From the NCBI RefSeq assembly GCF_003590095.1, contig NC_039479.1:7626001-7690000 (forward strand): a stretch of DNA of 64,000 bases. Direction: 5' to 3'. Origin of the DNA: Trichoplusia ni (lineage: Eukaryota > Arthropoda > Insecta > Lepidoptera > Noctuidae). Shown here piece after piece: positions 36,072-49,571 of this stretch. A program made the translations under genes and the position numbers. The notes below the pieces were generated by a model that saw only the letters and a list, made by a program, of their open reading frames with translations, made no database searches and had not been told where the DNA came from. Within the stretch, counting starts at the first letter, position 1. Each line of letters opens with the position of its first letter.

Positions 36072-39000
36072 TTGATTTTAGAGCAGGACTTGAAGGAGAT
36101 TGATGCAGTAAAGTAAGTGTTATTAATCTGTAAATTATAATAAGAGAATGTTGAGATCATATTCGATTTCTAGCGGGTGTTAATAATAAATAAAATAGCT
36201 TTTCAATTAAATTTATCAAAATACTTGCTACTCCAAATATAGTTCGGCAAAAAACTGTAACTTAAAGTAGACATTTAAATTTCTTTAGACGTCTTTCTCA
36301 AAATTGACACTGAAACCCTCTGAGAGAGCACTAAAGCTAAAATTTTCTATCGACGGGGGAGAACCCGAGTCATTCCACTTTACAACCCAATCCGTCATTC
36401 GTAGCAGTTTCTTAAACGGGCACTTTTCCCTAATTTTAGCAAAAAGATCTCTTGAATATATTATTCTTGTTTTATCTTTGGTTATATTGACTCAAAGTGG
36501 AAAAGTCTTTGGCGAATTCTAGACTCATTTTTTTAGATTATTTTTGAAAGTAATGTTAATGAGACTTGATTGCTTGAAGCTTTTAAATGTTGACTTTTTT
36601 TTCTTTTAAAATATTTGTTTACAATTATTTAAAAAGTACCCAATACAGAATTTTTCGTGTGATTGTCGTCACTTTACTAACCGCCGAATATGCGATGAGA
36701 ACTTGCAATGCTTGACCATCTATGTAAGAAAGAATTATTTTCAAAATTCTCAGGTGTGTTGCTCTTCCCACGAAATCTTTCTTCGCCGTTTTTAAAAATA
36801 CTTTGTCATACGCTCATGAAAGAAATCGTAAAGGCTGTGTGCCGAGATGCGGGGCAAATTTTATACCCACTGAAGCACGTATCTGTATATATGTAGTTAA
36901 TTGATGAATTCAAATTAATTGCATGGTACCTAAAATATAATACCTACCAAAACAAATGATACATAATAAGCTTGAGCGTACGTTTGCAGGAACATTATAC
37001 ATAAAAAATATTAAGGAAATTAACAAACATTATTTAAATAAATAGCGTGTAACCAAGCAGTGTCGTTATATTTTATGCTAATTAACAAAACTCATGCTAT
37101 TTAATTCCGCGGTAATGGAGTCATGCAAATGCATTAATTTCTTCACCAAATACTCCTTTTTGGAGTAAATTACGTATGAGGCTAAACTGTAATTAGACAA
37201 GTGTTGATTTAGATAATAAGACTCTTTATTACAATTTATTTTCGATAGGTTTTGAGCTTAGGACTCTTTTTTGTAAAGTACATACATTTGAACGTCTATG
37301 ATACGATCATCTCTTGTAAAATAATAACCTAGTTTTCTGATCTAAGTTCATCATTTTTTATATAGACAACATTCAAATTATGATACTGAATTATTTCTAG
37401 AAATTAAAGCTGACAACTACGTATTTTTAACAGTCCAGCAGTATTGCAAATCTAAACGCTAAGCTTAAAAATACTATAAACTAAAAATAACGGATCAAAG
37501 CTGTGCAAAAGCAAATATTAGTAATACAATATATGAAACAAAAGTTTTTTTTTCTATCGGCAACGGAAAATCGTCTATATAGTGTTCTATTTTTGCTTTG
37601 GCTAAGAAACCATTGAAACTCCATTCGTCTCAAAAAATTGGTCTTACTATCATATGTATCATTGTCATCAGATGATGTCTAGGAGAAAAAATGTTATATA
37701 CGTAAACAGCAGTGATATTACACATAAAGGGACTTCACAGAAACGTGTTGTAGGTATAATTATAATTATGACATAGGTGTATGTTCCGTTATAACTGTGT
37801 TATACCCACCGCTAGAGGGCAGACTCCCAGTTCCTTGTTGCATAGTACGTTTATTAAAACAATTTAATTAAGAGAAGAAGGAAGTCACAATTATCTTACG
37901 TAAATGTCACTTGTAAGCATACCTGAGAAATGTCGAATATATGGTAAGGTACGTCACTCACCATACGATAAAAAACTATTATTAAATCACGATCGTAACG
38001 CTATTGTAGCATATTCGCATTAACAGATATTTTTTGCATTAAAAAAACAAAACAACAAGAGTAAATATGTACAGGCGTCTTTGCCAAAGCCCTTTCTTTT
38101 TTCTGAAACTAAAAAATACAGGCGCTTAATTACGCTATTTACAACGTCGAAATTGTTATTTAATTTGTCACTAATTCTTCTAAACATGTTGGCTGCTCAG
38201 TGACATACCAATATCACAATTTAAAATACCGATAAGAACGATCATTGCTCTGCACTTTGTAAGTGGAATAACTCTTCTACGATACCACGATAACACTTTT
38301 TTATGGGGTAGTGGTAGACCCTATATACCACGTTTCTATAAGAGCACTTCCCTTCACTTGCATGTTCCATGACAAAAACAATGGAACGACAAATGTCGGA
38401 TATACAGATAAGTATCAAACATTTCAAGTAAAAGTTATTTTCAATTATGTTAAGTGGTCTTGTTAGTTTACACTCCATATTCATTGCCTTGGAGTTTTCA
38501 TATCCTAATTAATTAGTGTGTTTATTTTGGACGCTCGCTGTAATTGTGTTGATGGATATTTGGGAAGTTAGAACGTTACTTATTGATCGATCGCTTTTGA
38601 AGTTATTCTTGTTGGAGATATAGTAGATAGGAAAAAGAAAAAGTTTGAATATGTAAAGTAAGGTAAGTTTGAATTCAGAAAACCACATTCAACAATTGCG
38701 AAAAATGGTTTGCCATCACGAGATTCAAATTACTCTTTTATTTTTGAAATTAAAATTCTATATTCAAAGTATTATCACTTTCTGGACACAGATACACACA
38801 CATTGATAAATATCAGATACTTTTACATAAAAAAAAGAAAAAGAAAGACACTGATTTGTTGAATAAACCTTTAACAAAGGCAAAGACATCCAACACTCAG
38901 CCGCGTCACTAATTCGACCCAACAATTTGTTAACTTCTCCACGAAGACCAAATAGAAGAATAATTCGAGGCGGGTCGCATTTAATTCGTATAATTATTAC

Positions 39001-40120
39001 TGCCCTCCGATCGGACTACGTCACTAATTTATTTAGGAATCGAACGTACTAATGGGCAGTAACGGAACATTCGAAATTGTTTGCTGATTCAAGTGAATAT
39101 TATCTGTAATGAATAGTGTATTTGTAGGTGAAGAGGTAATTAAAAACGTTTATGAACGCAAGCTTTGTGCATATATTATGTAATACAATTTTAAGAGTTT
39201 TTGTGATACTGGAATTCTATTCAAATGATCTAGGACAGTGTAGTGATAACCACGACCATCCTGTCAAGTGCGATAGTGAAAGATGAAGAGAAGAACAGTC
39301 CAGGGCTCTTTGACAACTTAATTTTCTATGCGTTTAATGCTAATCGCAATATGGGAATATTAATTTGAGAATGACGTTCCTTTTCGATAAGATATGTGAT
39401 TTTGACGGGTCCATTCGGTACCTACCATACCCATAGCGCTCTAAGAAAACATACTTTAAAAGAGTTGAAAGTAATTAAAATAAAGCATTTTCTGTAATCG
39501 AATTACTAAATGTAATTCGTATCGTATTGATTACACAAATCCACAAGCTATAACACCATTTCATAAACTAAACATCACAATAAGGTCTCCGTTTATATGC
39601 TAATGCCCGTGGTTACCAGCCGCGTTACTATAAATAAAGTATTTAATACGAAAACAAGGAGGGCTCGTGACATCCCCGTACGTCTCGACCTTGACCGTTT
39701 AACCCTCTTAATTAAAGCAAATAAATGCACGGAGCTAATTATAAGGGGAGGTAGTACAGTGTTATAAAAATGGCTGGGGTTATGACAGTTTCAAGGTAAG
39801 TACTTCTTGTCGGAGGCCTGGTGAACGCCACGTAATGCCATGCCGAACTTTCAATGTGGAATATCGGAATATGAGTTTCCTTTGTTTTACATTTGTAACG
39901 GGTTTACGTAACTATATACCACGCGGGGAGGAATTGAACTTTGCATAGTTTAAATACCTACTTGAAAGTTTAAATGATGGTTATACACAGGAATGTATGC
40001 ATGATGAATGCTGTAGTTTTTTTTAATGATCGAGATTTTAAAGAATGAAGAATTATAGTGAAGTTTTAAACTAATAGAATTTTGACTTTCGTTTCTATTG
40101 AGAAGCCAATCCATACACTA
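36072..40120. other. intergenic region with candidate regulatory patches
   Basis: No gene or full transposon is recognised. Patches that look non-repetitive and motif-dense: 37020-37150 (octamer ATGCAAAT at 37123-37130 next to GCATTAATTT and two TTAATT-type sites), 38890-39060 and 39580-39790. These are guesses from composition. Confidence 0.3.
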
Positions 40121-41215
40121 TCCTTATCCTTACATATTATAAAACAAAGTCCCCCGCCGCGTCTGTCTGTCTGTCTGTCTGTCTGTTCGCGATAAACTAG
40201 AAAAGTACTGAACGGATTTTTATGCGGTTTTCAACGATAGATAGAGCAATTCTTGAGGAAGGTTTTAGTGTATAATAAGTTTAGGTTTTGTGTAAACTGA
40301 CGATATTACAGCGATATTAGTTAAACATGTCGGATAAAATTAAGCCATTCGAGAGCTTTCATCGAGAACGCTGCCAAAACCTTTCGAGTTACAACAAAAC
40401 AATGTATGGCAAGTTTGTACCTCTTTAATAGATCTACAAAAAAGTCCGCGGTGGTATATGTCTATCTTCCAAGGATAACCCACAATAACCATTTTTATGT
40501 GTTTTCTTAATACAGTAAAATTATTGGTTACTTACGAACCTCTTTTTAACAATACAGTATTAATCCTTATCCAAATAAATAAGTTAGATATATTATGCAT
40601 GTAATATAGAACAAACTTATACATATTATAAAACAAAGTCCCCCGCCGCGTCTGTCTGTCTGTCTGTCTGTCTGTTCGCGATAAACTAGAAAAGTACTGA
40701 ACGGATTTTTATGCGGTTTTCAACGATAGATAGAGCAATTCTTGAGGAAGGTTTTAGTGTATAATAAGTTTAGGTTTTGTGTAAACTGACGATATTACAG
40801 CGATATTAGTTAAACATGTCGGATAAAATTAAGCCATTCGAGAGCTTTCATCGAGAACGCTGCCAAAACCTTTCGAGTTACAACAAAACAATGTATGGCA
40901 AGTTTGTACCTCTTTAATAGATCTACAAAAAAGTCCGCGGTGGTATATGTCTATCTTCCAAGGATAACCCACAATAACCATTTTTATGTGTTTTCTTAAT
41001 ACAGTAAAATTATTGGTTACTTACGAACCTCTTTTTAACAATACAGTATTAATCCTTATCCAAATAAATAAGTTAGATATATTATGCATGTAATATAGAA
41101 CAAATTGCCTTTTACACTACGCCAAAAATGTTAATAGGTAATGAGTTATCGTAATATTAAAATCTCCGCGCGAGAAATTAAAAATCGATGAAACGTAGCG
41201 AAGATATCGTTGGCA

Positions 41216-41490
41216 TCTATATACTAATAGTACTATATATATACTAATTACTATGTATATACTATGTATGTACTATGTATATACTAATTGTTTGTTTGAT
41301 TGTTTGTTTGAAAGCGCTAATCTCAGAAACTACTTTTTCAAATTGAAAAAATATTTTTGTGTTGAATATACCATTAATCGAGGGAGGTTTTAGGCTATAT
41401 GTATATCATCACGCTGCGACCAATAGGAGCGAAGAAAAAGTCATAACTTATATCTTCTAACCACGCAGACGAAGTCGCGGGCAACAGCTA
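41216..41490 (+). mobile_element. Lep1-type Helitron half, internal copy
   Basis: TCTATATACTAATAG followed by TATATAC-rich sequence, a TGTTTGTTTGATTGTTTG tract, GCGCTAATCTCAGAAACTAC and GACGAAGTCGCGGGCAACAG, ending CTA without the final G. The 42127-42402 copy is the same but has the complete CTAG end. Confidence 0.7.
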
Positions 41491-41531
41491 TCCTTATCCT
41501 TATCCTTATCCTTATCCTTATCCTTATCCTT
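41491..41531 (+). repeat. TCCTTA hexamer tract (about 7 units)
   Basis: Pure tandem TCCTTA at the junction between two array blocks. Only about two units stand before the first block at 40121, so the tract expanded at the internal junction. Confidence 0.85.
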
Positions 41532-42402
41532 ACATATTATAAAACAAAGTCCCCCACCGCGTCTGTCTGTCTGTCTGTCTGTCTGTTCGCGATAAACTAG
41601 AAAAGTACTGAACGGATTTTTATGCGGTTTTCAACGATAGATAGAGCAATTCTTGAGGAAGGTTTTAGTGTATAATAAGTTTAGGTTTTGTGTAAACTGA
41701 CGATATTACAGCGATATTAGTTAAACATGTCGGATAAAATTAAGCCATTCGAGAGCTTTCATCGAGAACGCTGCCAAAACCTTTCGAGTTACAACAAAAC
41801 AATGTATGGCAAGTTTGTACCTCTTTAATAGATCTACAAAAAAGTCCGCGGTGGTATATGTCTATCTTCCAAGGATAACCCACAATAACCATTTTTATGT
41901 GTTTTCTTAATACAGTAAAATTATTGGTTACTTACGAACCTCTTTTTAACAATACAGTATTAATCCTTATCCAAATAAATAAGTTAGATATATTATGCAT
42001 GTAATATAGAACAAATTGCCTTTTACACTACGCCAAAAATGTTAATAGGTAATGAGTTATCGTAATATTAAAATCTCCGCGCGAGAAATTAAAAATCGAT
42101 GAAACGTAGCGAAGATATCGTTGGCATCTATATACTAATAGTACTATATATATACTAATTACTATGTATATACTATGTATGTACTATGTATATACTAATT
42201 GTTTGTTTGATTGTTTGTTTGAAAGCGCTAATCTCAGAAACTACTTTTTCAAATTGAAAAAATATTTTTGTGTTGAATATACCATTAATCGAGGGAGGTT
42301 TTAGGCTATATGTATATCATCACGCTGCGACCAATAGGAGCGAAGAAAAAGTCATAACTTATATCTTCTAACCACGCAGACGAAGTCGCGGGCAACAGCT
42401 AG

Positions 42403-45400
42403 TTTTAAGTATAAACTTTAATTTGTATGTTATGCTTTCTAAAAAAAATACTTATCTGATGAGCCTTTTTGCACTTTAATCTTAGAAGTAGGTAAGCAAG
42501 AAAGGTTTTTTATTCGACTTTAAATGGAATTAAGCTTTAAAACGGTATCTAACATCCGCACTAAAATCAAGGCGACTAAAATAATAGGTATACTATAGCT
42601 AAGTTATTCATTTGTTAAGACCTATTTCCACGAATACTTAGGGACAAAATTATGTACATAAAAGACATTTAAAATTCCACGCATGTACATAATACTTTTT
42701 TCTATGAAATGTGCTGGCAATTTTATTCTCTTTGCCAGTCGCTTTAATATAGAGAAAACCCCAAATATAGATGTAACCCACACTATTGCGTGTTCAACAA
42801 ACTGCCAAAGTTTTTATTGTTCTACCAAAAAGGTGAACTGTGACATTGGAAATATGTACTTGCTTTTATTATGGTCGCTATTATTTCACGTCTAATTACA
42901 TGGGGTACACTTACGAGGCCATTTTTAGGTGTAGGTAAATATTGTAGGTAATATGAAAAGTCTTTATTTAAAAGTATAATTCTTTTACTAGTATACAAAA
43001 GAAATCTATAGCTGGACCGAATAAAATGATATTTTCTTTGGGTTGCGTTTGGGTGGATGGTTTAAATTAATAAATTAGCCTGAAAGAACGAACATCTTCT
43101 GAACAACTACTTTAAAAAAAAATTCTATCTTCTATTTATCTATCTATGTTAAGATATCCTCGACTTTAAAAACTATATACTTTTCTTGCCCTACTCTTTC
43201 TCCCAAAATACAAGTCAGATATTCTATTTTATTCTATAAAATACGTGTTAACATAGTTCTATTCAACACCCGGTTAGGACCGAGGAGATTTAGACTAAGA
43301 TCCAGGCTTTACGTGTCTCCCAGACACGGTGGCACACCGTTAACTCACTTGCTCGCTGTGACTTCAGAGAATTTGTAATTTATTGACACGGGGCATTACT
43401 CCTAACCCTTATAGTAAGAGTATGTATATCATTCATAATGTGGTGTATATTGGCATTTCGCTTCCGCAACTTCAACAGTCTTAAATTAAAAAGTGTTGAT
43501 TTGCAACCTCACGTACCACATGTATGTAAATACCTCATATTGAATTAAATCAGAATGCGTTATTTCATTAAAACAAGCTTCATCATATTCATACCATATC
43601 AATAAAAACTAAACACAGTTACTTAACTTTCAACATTAAAACTGAACTTATATTTTCCGATGCCATAACTCATTATGAGGAAACTCCGACAATTTATTAC
43701 TGAGACAAAAACTGTCAGACGTTTATATGAAGTTATTTTAATGGAATTCTCATGGGTTAAACAATCTATATGAAGATAATGGCATCAAAGAGGTCACATC
43801 TGCGCCATCGTGAAATTAGGTGAAAATATATTAACCCTACGACAAAGGGTGTATCGTGAGAAAAACCATCAACGCAAATAAGGAAAGTGAAAACATTTGT
43901 TCTCGTTTACATTACACCACTTTCGACAAATGTAAGGATAGTCTGTTTACGATACACTTAAATTAGTGTATTATACGTAGGACGAATCGAGCCTAAATTT
44001 CTCACTCAAATACTTTATGTGCTCAGCTGAATGTATTTTGTCTTAATTCAATAGATACTGAAACCAAGCGCTTTCATTGCACTTTTTTTTAGAAATTCTG
44101 ATTCATACATGAGTACTGAAAGATATATTACTAGCCGGAATAACAGTTCATTTTTTAAATAACTCCGCTTCGTTTATTATTCCAAACACGTCAATTGTTA
44201 CAATTGTTCAAATCTGTCAAGACACGTCATTAAAAACAAATCGGGTTTTAATCATTCGAATGTTTTCCTAAACCTTAAGGAAAACATTTGAATGTTAAGT
44301 AATACTCTGTTAAATAAACCGTTTTACTCTGTGATATGGTAATAGGGTAACAACTAAGTGAAAAACATTGAAATTAATTCAACCTTCCCACAAAAAAGTG
44401 GTCCATTATTCAAACAAGTTTTCGCGTTTTGAATTAGCACTTAGTTTGAAAGGAACGAAAAAGCGAATTGAATACCGTTCAATGGCACCGATGTATGGCA
44501 AAAAAGTAATTTCTCAAGCAACAAAGTGGCCTTTTGTACTGTAGAACTGGATTCAAAGAAAGATAATAAATCAGCCCACTTAGGTACGGCGCACTATAAT
44601 TACTCGGTACTCAGTTATGAAGAATGTACATATTTACCGGAACAACGAGGCGTTTGTTCGCTGCTACACTAACAGGCGCAGTTTTAATTAGTTTTATTTT
44701 ACTCAAAAAATAAGAGCAGCGCACAGCGGGGACATTGCTCCCGGAAAAGCCGGGAATAAAGGAAAACGCTCCTTTTGTCTACTGCCGACGTTTCATAGGT
44801 TTAATTAGATGCACTAGGCTACGCTAACTTTGTATTTCTGAGCATTTGTAGTTTTAACGAATTGCTTCGTTCTATCTGAAGGATATTATTAAGTTTACGA
44901 TGCTCATATTTGAGAAAACGCGTATATTTATCATCGAGATATCAAATATAGCGCCTCAATTAAGTACCTTTCGTAACGACGGTAGTTATACACGCAGTAA
45001 TGTTCTAACAGACACGAAAATATAAAGGTTGATGCCGAAACTTGTAATAGTTCAATTTGGCTCCAAAACGGGCTTGATAGCAGTACTGTAGACTTGACAC
45101 CTGACGGATGGGAGGGAGCCATTTAATACGTGGCCACCATTCTCTCTGGATAGAGTAATTCCAATGACAAAGCAGTGTTAGGGCGACGCACCTCAGGTAG
45201 TAAACGCCTACAAGATTTGATGCTCGGAGGGTGAAATTTTAAACCGGCGACTATATAGGGTGTTTCATCAACGCGAGCTAAAAGGGTGATGTTTTTGCCG
45301 CAATTAATCTTTGCGTGAGGTGTGAGACAAAGGAATTTACTTAACTAAGGGAATTTATGTAGTGGTACATATTTTCTGAGTTATTGAATTTTTTTTCATG

Positions 45401-46071
45401 TTTTTGTATCCTGTGTGTTATAGAAGCAAATGTAGTGATGTCCCTTTTCTTTAGTGGTATACAATTGTTAACAGCACACATTAAAAAAAATCGCATACTT
45501 TAAAATTACGTGAAAATAAAATGTAAAAGTCGCGAAACCAACAGTTTGAAAAACGTGGTTTTTTTCCTTGAAAAAACCGGAAGGAAGTTGAAAAAGCGAT
45601 CTTTTGTATCTTTTGAGCTGCCCGGTATTTAGTTTTCTCATAGTTATTTATTTTGTAGGAGTTAGTTGTAAATGTTGCGTAGTCTGTTGGTGACGTGTCT
45701 TTATGTAACGAAAAGTTATTTTACCATCTTTATCGTAAAAGAAAAATTGACAACCCAAATCCACAGTTCACTCAAGGTTCAAGATATGACGCCTGATTTT
45801 TACCTCAAAACACTAGGAATAAATTAATGAATCTATCTGATAATTTTGCACCTGTATTAGTTGTTGCTTACTCATTTCAAATAATTATATGTAGCCGTTT
45901 TCGTTTACACTCTAATAATAGTGTGTAGTGCGATAAAATCTGAGTTTTAGGACTCTAAACTGGCAGATTCACAATTAGATCCAACCTGATTTACGTCCAC
46001 CACTCCAAACATTCATATAAAATCGCAGACATCCATAAGCACATCCATGTTTAACTTTAGCTATGCAAGAA
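42403..46071. other. intergenic region
   Basis: AT-rich, no gene supported. A 17-bp-arm hairpin sits at 44253-44294. About 44640-44830 is a denser, non-repetitive patch with TTTTAATTAGTTTTATTTTA and several CpG sites, a possible enhancer. Open frames at 42683 and 44931 do not look coding. Confidence 0.4.
44253..44294. repeat. short inverted repeat (17-bp arms)
   Basis: CATTCGAATGTTTTCCT and AGGAAAACATTTGAATG pair with one mismatch around an eight-base loop. Confidence 0.6.
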
Positions 46072-46081
46072 TCTATACTAA

Positions 46082-46326
46082 TCTATACTTAATACATAAA
46101 GCAGAAGAATTTATTTGTTTGTTTGTTTATTTGAACGCGCTAATCTCAGGAAATACTGGTCCAAATTGAAAAAATATTTTTGTGTTGAATAGACCATTAT
46201 CGAGGAAGGCTTTAGGCTATAAACCATCACGAAGATACAATGAAAAATGTGAAAAAAAAACAGGGTAGGTAAAAATCATAACTTATATCTTCTACCCACG
46301 GGGACGAAGTCGCGGGGAACAGCTAG
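46082..46326 (+). mobile_element. Helitron-like element, Lep1 type
   Basis: TCTATACTTAATACATAAAG, a GTTT tract, CGCGCTAATCTCAGGAAATA, GAGGAAGGCTTTAGGCTATA, and an end CGGGGAACAGCTAG before T. A full-length non-autonomous copy. Confidence 0.75.
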
Positions 46327-48584
46327 TATACAATATAGTTAGTTTTACATTTATTGACCCCTCCAAGATACCAGATAGTTATCATAGTTGGTATAATTTT
46401 TGTGTAGGTTGTAGTAGGTACTCGGTAGTTGGCGGGCATCCGAGGCACGTAGCACCTTCCTAGCTGACAGAGGGTACTCCAGTTAAACTGGTCGCAACGA
46501 TAACTTGTGCCTAACTGCTCTCGCTTCAAGAGTCCGCCGTCTTGTGCCGATTGCACTTCAGATTTGGCTTTTGTGTACAACACGAGATAATGACCGTTAC
46601 TTGTCCCCACTTCCCAACTGTACCCGTCTACTACAGCTGTTCCCTATGACTAAACCTCTTTTGTTATTACTTGTCTTAGCTAAGGACTTTAGTTTTATTT
46701 CAAGGAGTTTCTACACAAACAAACCTTTTCGCATTAATATTATAAGTTGTCGAAACATTGACTAGAAAGGACATAATTAAGAGTACAACGTTCGAAATCC
46801 AAACATAAACTTTTTTAAGACGAAAGAAATAATGTTGTCTTATCGTTATTGTTTTTGCAAATAAAAGAGTTTTTACTTCAACCACAAAGTTTAACTAGAT
46901 TGTCGTTCGAAGCATTCGTGCTCGGTTAGCCATAAACATAATTATGACGATTTTCTATCATTTTAAAAATGGAACAGGATTATTACGTCACACATTTTAT
47001 CGAATAACATTAATCGGAATTAGAATTGACGTAAGATTTATGGACTTTCATTATTGAACCAGCTAAGACCTTTCGAAATCATGAAAAATTCATTCATTGA
47101 TATTTAAGTTGCGTCATGATGAATACGTATTAGCGGTCGAACCGTTTCTGACGACGAATAAACAAACCCCGACCTACATTTTCACGTCAAAAATATCTGT
47201 ATATTGCATCTTTGGTGTAGATATCTTGGAAAAATGTTGAACACGTGAAAAATAGAAAAACCAAGGCGGAATAATAGTCGTAACATAGCTCTTAAAAAAA
47301 CTTAAAAAGCTTTCAATTGTTCCATAATCGGTTACACAACTACAAAGCAAACGAAACAAAGCATTTTGTCTATTTGAAACAAAAGGCTGTTGTAATGCAC
47401 ATACAGATAGATCATGCGATGCAGTACCAACATCCCATGTTTATCCGAGTCTAAGAACAAATCTAAGTTTACATTTCTCGAGATCCAAACGTATTTGCGC
47501 TACTGATTCTTGTACACTCAACCACACAACAGAACTCAAAATCTAACATCAAAAACGACCTTATTACCTGTGTGTAAGGTTGGTTTTTGAATGATCTTAT
47601 TCGCGTTATCGTGTGGTTCGTTGTACCGTCCGTCCTGTCGCGTTTCATTATTTTTATTTTGCGCAGAACAATAGTTTGTTCGTTCGGAATTTATAACTAG
47701 CGTCTAGCTAGCGAGACGATAAAAACTTTGATTTGTTTATTAACTTAAATCAACGGTTCCAATTACGAGCAAGTTTGAAGTTTCTAATTGAATACTAAGA
47801 TCTGCGGGTGGTATTAAATTCATCGTAATAAAATGGAGTGCTTTAGTTTGTCCTTTCATAGATATCGTCGCTTTTACTGTCTGTGAGGAAAATTTTGTGG
47901 TTTTAAAAGATCAGATGCACGGATGCAATAACATGGTGAATATTCAAAAGACGTTTATTCACCTTCGAGGGCTTCAGTTCAAAAATTAATTATATCCGTA
48001 TAGATATCTTCTAACCAAGTCGCGGGCAACAGCTAGTATTTGATAAAAGGAGATGTATTAAAAAAAGTTGAAAAACAGGAACGTCACACTTACTATCCTA
48101 TCATAAAAAAATAAAACGTCATACAGTACTTGCTTAAAAAAAAACGAACTAAACATACCAAATACTAAGTACAAAATCTCATTAATAATTTGCTCTGTAA
48201 ACTCAAGTAGACAAGTATCAAAGTTAATTCTGATAATCTAGTCACATTGTGAGGCACGACAATTAAGAAAGTTATGGATAATCAATTTAAAATAACATAC
48301 AAAGGAATACACTAGGGGTGGGACCTTTAACCCTTATACCGAGTATCAACGATTTTACCCACAAAATTAATCGAATAAAGTGGTATACACAAGTGGCTTT
48401 TTGCAACGTTGTAATTAAACAAATTAGTTATATTTCCACGTGTTTGTAATGGAGCTACGAGTCGCTGGTAAAGCTCGAAATGCGACACATTAAAATTAAA
48501 TAATTTGTTTTGTAATTAGTTAATTAGCAGTGTCTGTTTTCGCTTTACTTGAGCATTTCGGTAGAATCATATTAAAAAAAAAAA
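46327..48584. other. intergenic region
   Basis: A minus-strand open frame at 46323-46610 has mixed composition and a few Cys residues but no recognised domain; I do not call it a gene. An orphan Lep1-type 3' end lies at 47995-48036. Nothing else is recognised. Confidence 0.4.
47995..48036 (+). mobile_element. orphan 3' end of a Lep1-type Helitron
   Basis: ATATCTTCTAACCAAGTCGC followed by GGGCAACAGCTAG before T. Only the last 40 or so bases of the element are present. Confidence 0.6.
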
Positions 48585-48780
48585 ACGACTCCCACAGTAA
48601 GTAATTTCATCCTTGTGTTCGGGGGGTTTACAAACATACAACTCACATGCACATAGACACCCAGACTCAGAACAAGCATTTGAGGATCAACCAAATGCTT
48701 GTCCTACGAGGGGATCGAACCCGCGACACGACGCGCACAGTGGTTTTGGCGTGGTGACCTCAACCACTCGGCTATCCAAC
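48585..48780 (-). mobile_element. tRNA-derived SINE, family A, best-preserved copy
   Basis: On the minus strand: head TTGGATAGCCGAGTGGTTGA (A box), B box GGGTTCGATCCCC, then body with CTTGTTCTGAGTCTGGGTGT and GTGCATGTGAGTTGTATG, ending near ACACAAGGATG. This copy defines the family. The open frame at 48613-48870 arises from it. Confidence 0.8.
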
Positions 48781-49234
48781 AATTCAGTTTATTGCCAAGT
48801 AACGGGTCTTGTTAGAAATTTGACTGGCTATGTCAAAGGTGAGTGGGTGTGTGTAATTAATAATACGTAGTGCAGTCTCCTTTGTGAGCGCTTTGACAAC
48901 TTGATGGGAACGTCGAGTGGTGAAGTCTCATCGCTGCCTCAAGTCTCTTCAACAATAACAATACTTATAATAATGGCAAGTCTTACGCCACGAGATGATA
49001 TCAAAAGGGAATTTGAAGGAGAGAGGCATCTCCAAGATTGGACTCAAATTACACCATGGAGTTTTGAAAACATAAGTTTAAATATACTAGTAAATTTAGT
49101 TGTTTTTCGACACTATAAACTTGAAAACGAAGCAGAAAATATATTTGGAATACAATTGTGTATACTAGACGTATCACGTGTTTCGACTCATAGTAGAGTA
49201 AAAAGTAGTATAAGCCGTCATTATGAAAGAGTAT

Positions 49235-49362
49235 TAAAAAAAAACAAACGCATACACAAAGACCAGCGACAGGACAAGCCTTCATGGACCACACAAACGC
49301 TAAACCTATGCAGACCGGCGGGTGGGTTTGGCGTGTTGTCCTCCGCTCGGCTATCAGTACAG
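49235..49362 (-). mobile_element. tRNA-derived SINE, family A, degenerate
   Basis: CAGGACAAGCCTTCATGGAC and GGTGGGTTTGGCGTGTTGTC with CGCTCGGCTATC follow the family A order in reverse. About 110 bases from the left end of the MULE-like element. Confidence 0.55.
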
Positions 49363-49470
49363 TCAGCATTATTATGCTATCTTCTCTTAATACTAGACAT
49401 AGAGGGCCATACCTTTCATTGTACCTATTACTGCTGTAGTTAATAAAGACAAAGCTCACAACGGACACAG

Positions 49471-49478
49471 TTTTTATT
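49471..49478. repeat. left target-site duplication of the MULE-like element
   Basis: TTTTTATT, repeated exactly at 51345-51352 just outside the other terminal repeat. Eight bases is within the size usual for Mutator-like elements. Confidence 0.8.
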
Positions 49479-49571
49479 GAGTTAGTCGTCATCTCCCACG
49501 ATCAAATCTCGCACGATCGAGGGAGATGGCACAAAATAATTTAATTTATTTTTCTAGTCGTCAACTCCCAC
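49479..49571 (+). repeat. left terminal inverted repeat of the MULE-like element
   Basis: A 93-base arm, exactly complementary to 51252-51344. It begins GAGTTAGTCGTCATC and ends GTCGTCAACTCCCAC. Confidence 0.9.

Larger units (their letters stand above)
40121..42402 (+). mobile_element. chimeric, tandemly duplicated Helitron-like array
   Basis: The array starts A|TCCTTATCC (40121) and ends CAGCTAG|T (42402), as a Helitron insertion should. The layout is: a 489-bp 5' unit (40132-40620) with ACAAAGTCCCCCGCCGCGTC and a CTGT tract; the same unit again (from 40621) joined to a tail and a Lep1-type 3' half (41216-41490); a TCCTTA tract of seven units (41491-41531); then the whole 911-bp block again (41532-42402). 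Copies appear identical by eye, apart from one G-to-A change in the third 5' unit. The first Lep1-type half ends CAGCTA directly abutting TCCTTA; only the last has the full CTAG. No helicase coding. Confidence 0.75.

Noticed and set aside
40160..40190. CRISPR-like array from repeated blocks at 40-42 kb
   Set aside because: The blocks are hundreds of bases long with no regular spacers; this is a transposon array in an animal genome.
46323..46610. 95-codon minus-strand open frame with several Cys residues
   Set aside because: Starts beside a Helitron end, has no domain I recognise and no convincing splice sites. Left as unexplained sequence.
48901..49443. 180-codon plus-strand open frame, the longest in the window
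   Set aside because: No recognisable domain; codon use is AT-biased and its second half runs across a degenerate SINE.
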